NCBI GenBank assembly: GCA_021202465.1
Contig: JAJQCZ010000006.1
Span: forward strand, 1-36,313
Source: Lachnospiraceae bacterium
GTDB lineage: Bacteria; Bacillota; Clostridia; Lachnospirales; Lachnospiraceae
Direction: 5' to 3'
Length of the DNA: 36,313 bases
Shown here in pieces: positions 34,859 to 36,313 of the stretch; the stretch's first letter is position 1, and each line of letters begins with the position of its first letter. Position numbers and translations under genes: made by a program. The notes beneath the pieces are model-generated. The model was not told where the DNA came from. It was given only the letters and a program-made list of their open reading frames with translations, and did no database searches.

Positions 34859-34887
34859 AATATAACGCTATATATACAAAATGTCAC
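34859..34887 (-). promoter_or_regulatory. Candidate gdhA promoter
   Basis: On the minus strand GTGACA (34882-34887), a 17-bp spacer and TATATT (34859-34864). A second reading (TTGATA with TATATA, 16-bp spacer) is possible in the same stretch, so the choice is weak. Confidence 0.35.
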
Positions 34888-34945
34888 GATTTTATCAAAG
34901 GTAAAACGCATTAATTTATTTGTTAAAAAAAGAAAAAAGTGCCGC

Positions 34946-34974
34946 TTGCAAAAGACAATAGCATAGAGTATAAT
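34946..34974 (+). promoter_or_regulatory. Promoter of the DUF3881 gene
   Basis: TTGCAA (34946-34951), a 17-bp spacer and perfect TATAAT (34969-34974). Transcription should start near 34981, giving a leader of about 140 nt. Confidence 0.7.
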
Positions 34975-35017
34975 GAGCATCGATTTAGGACGATTTTATG
35001 TGAGTAATTATGCGCAT

Positions 35018-35110
35018 GATTGCGGAGGAAAAGTCTGCCTGTGCAGTCCGCGATCGGTATGAAAGTAAACGACATAACGTCGTTTGCCATATTTCGACAG
35101 TTTAACTGTC
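35018..35110 (+). ncRNA. Structured leader with three hairpins, DUF3881 gene
   Basis: Hairpin 1: GATTGCGGA (35018-35026) with TCCGCGATC (35047-35055), one G-U pair, inner CTGC/GCAG stem. Hairpin 2: AAACGAC (35067-35073) with GTCGTTT (35079-35085), 5-nt loop. Hairpin 3: GACAGTT/AACTGTC (35096-35110), ending just before the GGGAG ribosome binding site. I recognise no known riboswitch or T-box in it. Confidence 0.5.
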
Positions 35111-35119
35111 TGGGAGATT

Positions 35120-35995
35120 ATGCATAGATATCTGAGAGCCATCGGCTTTAGTAATATAAAATCAAAGAGGGATGTCCGTGCTCTGCTGGAGCATATATAC
35201 AGTGAGCCGACGTTTTCTTCTATTGTCTATGAAGAAGAGGGAAAATGCGGTTATGTAGGAAAATCTTTCGGACCTGACTTTGGAATTCGTGCATTCGGTG
35301 AATATGAGGAGGACGGAAGATTCCGGGAGGAATATTATTTTCCTTATGTAGAGAGTTCTGTGCTGTCCAGTACCTTAAGCTGCAGTGTGGAACGTCATAC
35401 GGATCGGGCTGCCTATGGTGGAATCATTGAAGATCCCGGATTGGGCATTTCCCTGATCTTTTATATGAGTAACGGAATAGATTATATAAATAAGCAAAAT
35501 CAGACAAAAATGTCTCCTCAGATTAAGGGAATTTCTCTGAACGGACTTTGTACCTATGGAAAGATTTTGCTTCCTGTCTATAAGACAGAAAAACAGAAGG
35601 AAAAGATCAGAGCGGAGGTCAAAAACAGGGGATCTCTGATTGAAGCAGCCCAGAACGGCGATGAGACGGCGATGGAAAATCTGGCTCTGGAGGATATGAA
35701 CCTTTTTCAGACGGTTTCCCGTCGGATTGTCAGGGAAGATGTCTATTCGATTGTAGATACCTGTTTTATGCCATATGGGCTGGAATCCGACCAGTATTCT
35801 GTCATCGGAGAGATTCATAAGCTGGAGAAAGTGATGAATCGGCTTACCGGAGAAAACTGCTATCGAATGACTCTTGAATGCAATAATCTATTCCTGACTG
35901 TTATGGTGAATGCTGTAGATCTGCTGGGGGAGCCGGCTGTGGGAAGACGGTTTAAGGGAGATATATGGCTGCAGGGAACTGCGGTGTTTGATTAA
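35120..35995 (+). CDS. DUF3881 family protein
   Basis: A 291-residue soluble protein, recognisable as DUF3881 from MHRYLRAIGFSNIKSKRD at the start and the YFPYVESS...HTDRAAYGGIIEDPGLGISLIF block. The family is confined to Clostridia, mostly Lachnospiraceae, and has no known function. No signal peptide or membrane helix is seen. ATG 35120 follows GGGAG; an in-frame start 12 codons earlier would lie inside the leader hairpins. A tRNA gene follows 119 bp downstream. Confidence 0.85.
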   Translation: MHRYLRAIGFSNIKSKRDVRALLEHIYSEPTFSSIVYEEEGKCGYVGKSFGPDFGIRAFGEYEEDGRFREEYYFPYVESSVLSSTLSCSVERHTDRAAYGGIIEDPGLGISLIFYMSNGIDYINKQNQTKMSPQIKGISLNGLCTYGKILLPVYKTEKQKEKIRAEVKNRGSLIEAAQNGDETAMENLALEDMNLFQTVSRRIVREDVYSIVDTCFMPYGLESDQYSVIGEIHKLEKVMNRLTGENCYRMTLECNNLFLTVMVNAVDLLGEPAVGRRFKGDIWLQGTAVFD

Positions 35996-36063
35996 AACCT
36001 GCGAAGCAGGAAGGAAAGAAATAGATTTCTGCAGTGATAAGAAGCTTACTTTCAGGGAAATGG

Positions 36064-36092
36064 TTGACATTTTTCCGGGGAATCGGTACAAT
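36064..36092 (+). promoter_or_regulatory. Promoter of the tRNA-Arg gene
   Basis: Perfect TTGACA (36064-36069), a 17-bp spacer and TACAAT (36087-36092), about 22 bp upstream of the tRNA. Confidence 0.85.
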
Positions 36093-36114
36093 CTTTAAGG
36101 TGTTAAATGAGTAT

Positions 36115-36190
36115 GTCCCAGTAGCTCAGCAGGATAGAGCACCGCCCTCCTAAGGCGGGTTTTGCGGGGGTTCGAATCCCTTCTGGGACG
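36115..36190 (+). tRNA. tRNA-Arg, anticodon CCT
   Basis: A 76-nt cloverleaf: acceptor GTCCCAG/CTGGGAC (36115-36121 and 36183-36189), D arm GCTC/GAGC, anticodon stem CCGCC/GGCGG with loop CTCCTAA (anticodon 36149-36151), T loop TTCGAAT. CCT reads the AGG arginine codon. No CCA is encoded, so it must be added. The region between the anticodon and T stems appears 7 nt long, and the outer T-stem pairs are G-U, both a little unusual. Confidence 0.95.
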
Positions 36191-36198
36191 GGATGATG

Positions 36199-36250
36199 AC
36201 GAAATCTGTTAAAAGCGTGTTAGATGACGCGGTACAGATTCCGTTTTTTT
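36199..36250 (+). terminator. Intrinsic terminator after tRNA-Arg
   Basis: ACGAAATCTGT (36199-36209) pairs with ACAGATTCCGT (36234-36244) with one G-U pair, an inner GCGT/ACGC stem, and a run of T follows (36244-36251). Confidence 0.85.
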
Positions 36251-36313
36251 TATTTTGGTGGATGGGTGATCCGAAAAATTCTCAGCTAAGAGAAGAGCGG
36301 ATTTTTAGCAAGT

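Noticed and set aside
35024-35036. A GGAGGAAAAGTC motif resembling the start of the RNase P RNA core
   Set aside because: The remaining conserved RNase P RNA segments are absent in the following sequence, and the stretch is better explained as one strand of the leader hairpin.

Overview
This is the replication-origin region of a low-to-mid GC Firmicute, most likely a Lachnospiraceae-type Clostridium. The grounds are the gene order rpmH-rnpA-yidD-yidC-khpB-mnmE-mnmG-rsmG-parA-parB to the right of dnaA and dnaN-yaaA-recF-gyrB-gyrA to its left, DUF4446 after parB, a DUF3881 protein, a T-box in front of ileS and split class I fumarase subunits. The genus cannot be fixed from the sequence alone.

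Layout. Positions 1-4000 are an accessory patch: a HipB/HipA toxin-antitoxin pair with three evenly spaced operator palindromes, an HxlR-family regulator, a SirTM-type sirtuin next to the stump of its usual macrodomain partner, and a solitary HipB-like antitoxin. Positions 4009-14600 are housekeeping genes mostly on the minus strand: glycogen phosphorylase, isoleucyl-tRNA synthetase with a complete T-box leader, an MFS transporter interrupted by one amber codon, an ECF transporter S component, class I fumarase (two subunits) and a DegV protein. Positions 14669-23315 hold gyrA, gyrB, recF, yaaA, dnaN and dnaA on the minus strand. From 23707 to 33258 the plus strand carries the rpmH to DUF4446 series. 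gdhA (minus), a DUF3881 gene (plus) and tRNA-Arg(CCT) close the window.

The origin is bipartite. A cluster of five DnaA boxes lies between dnaA and rpmH (23538-23598). A second cluster lies between dnaA and dnaN (21746-21974); at its dnaN end two boxes, a short GC stretch, six DnaA-trios and an AT-rich segment form a B. subtilis-like unwinding site. Three perfect parS sites lie at 30137-30787, about 7-9 kb from the origin and just before parA-parB, so initiation and segregation elements sit close together. Most genes are transcribed away from the origin; hipBA, the lone antitoxin, the broken MFS gene and gdhA run head-on to replication.

I see no clearly new multi-gene system; most of the window is well-known core chromosome. 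The points most worth a second look are the 39-bp-phased operators of hipBA, the truncated sirtuin/macrodomain locus, the amber MFS gene, the Asn/Tyr/Arg-rich tail of KhpB, a parS site inside a 42-bp perfect palindrome that an extended rsmG frame runs into, DnaA boxes inside parB and mnmG, and structured leaders before the ECF and DUF3881 genes.
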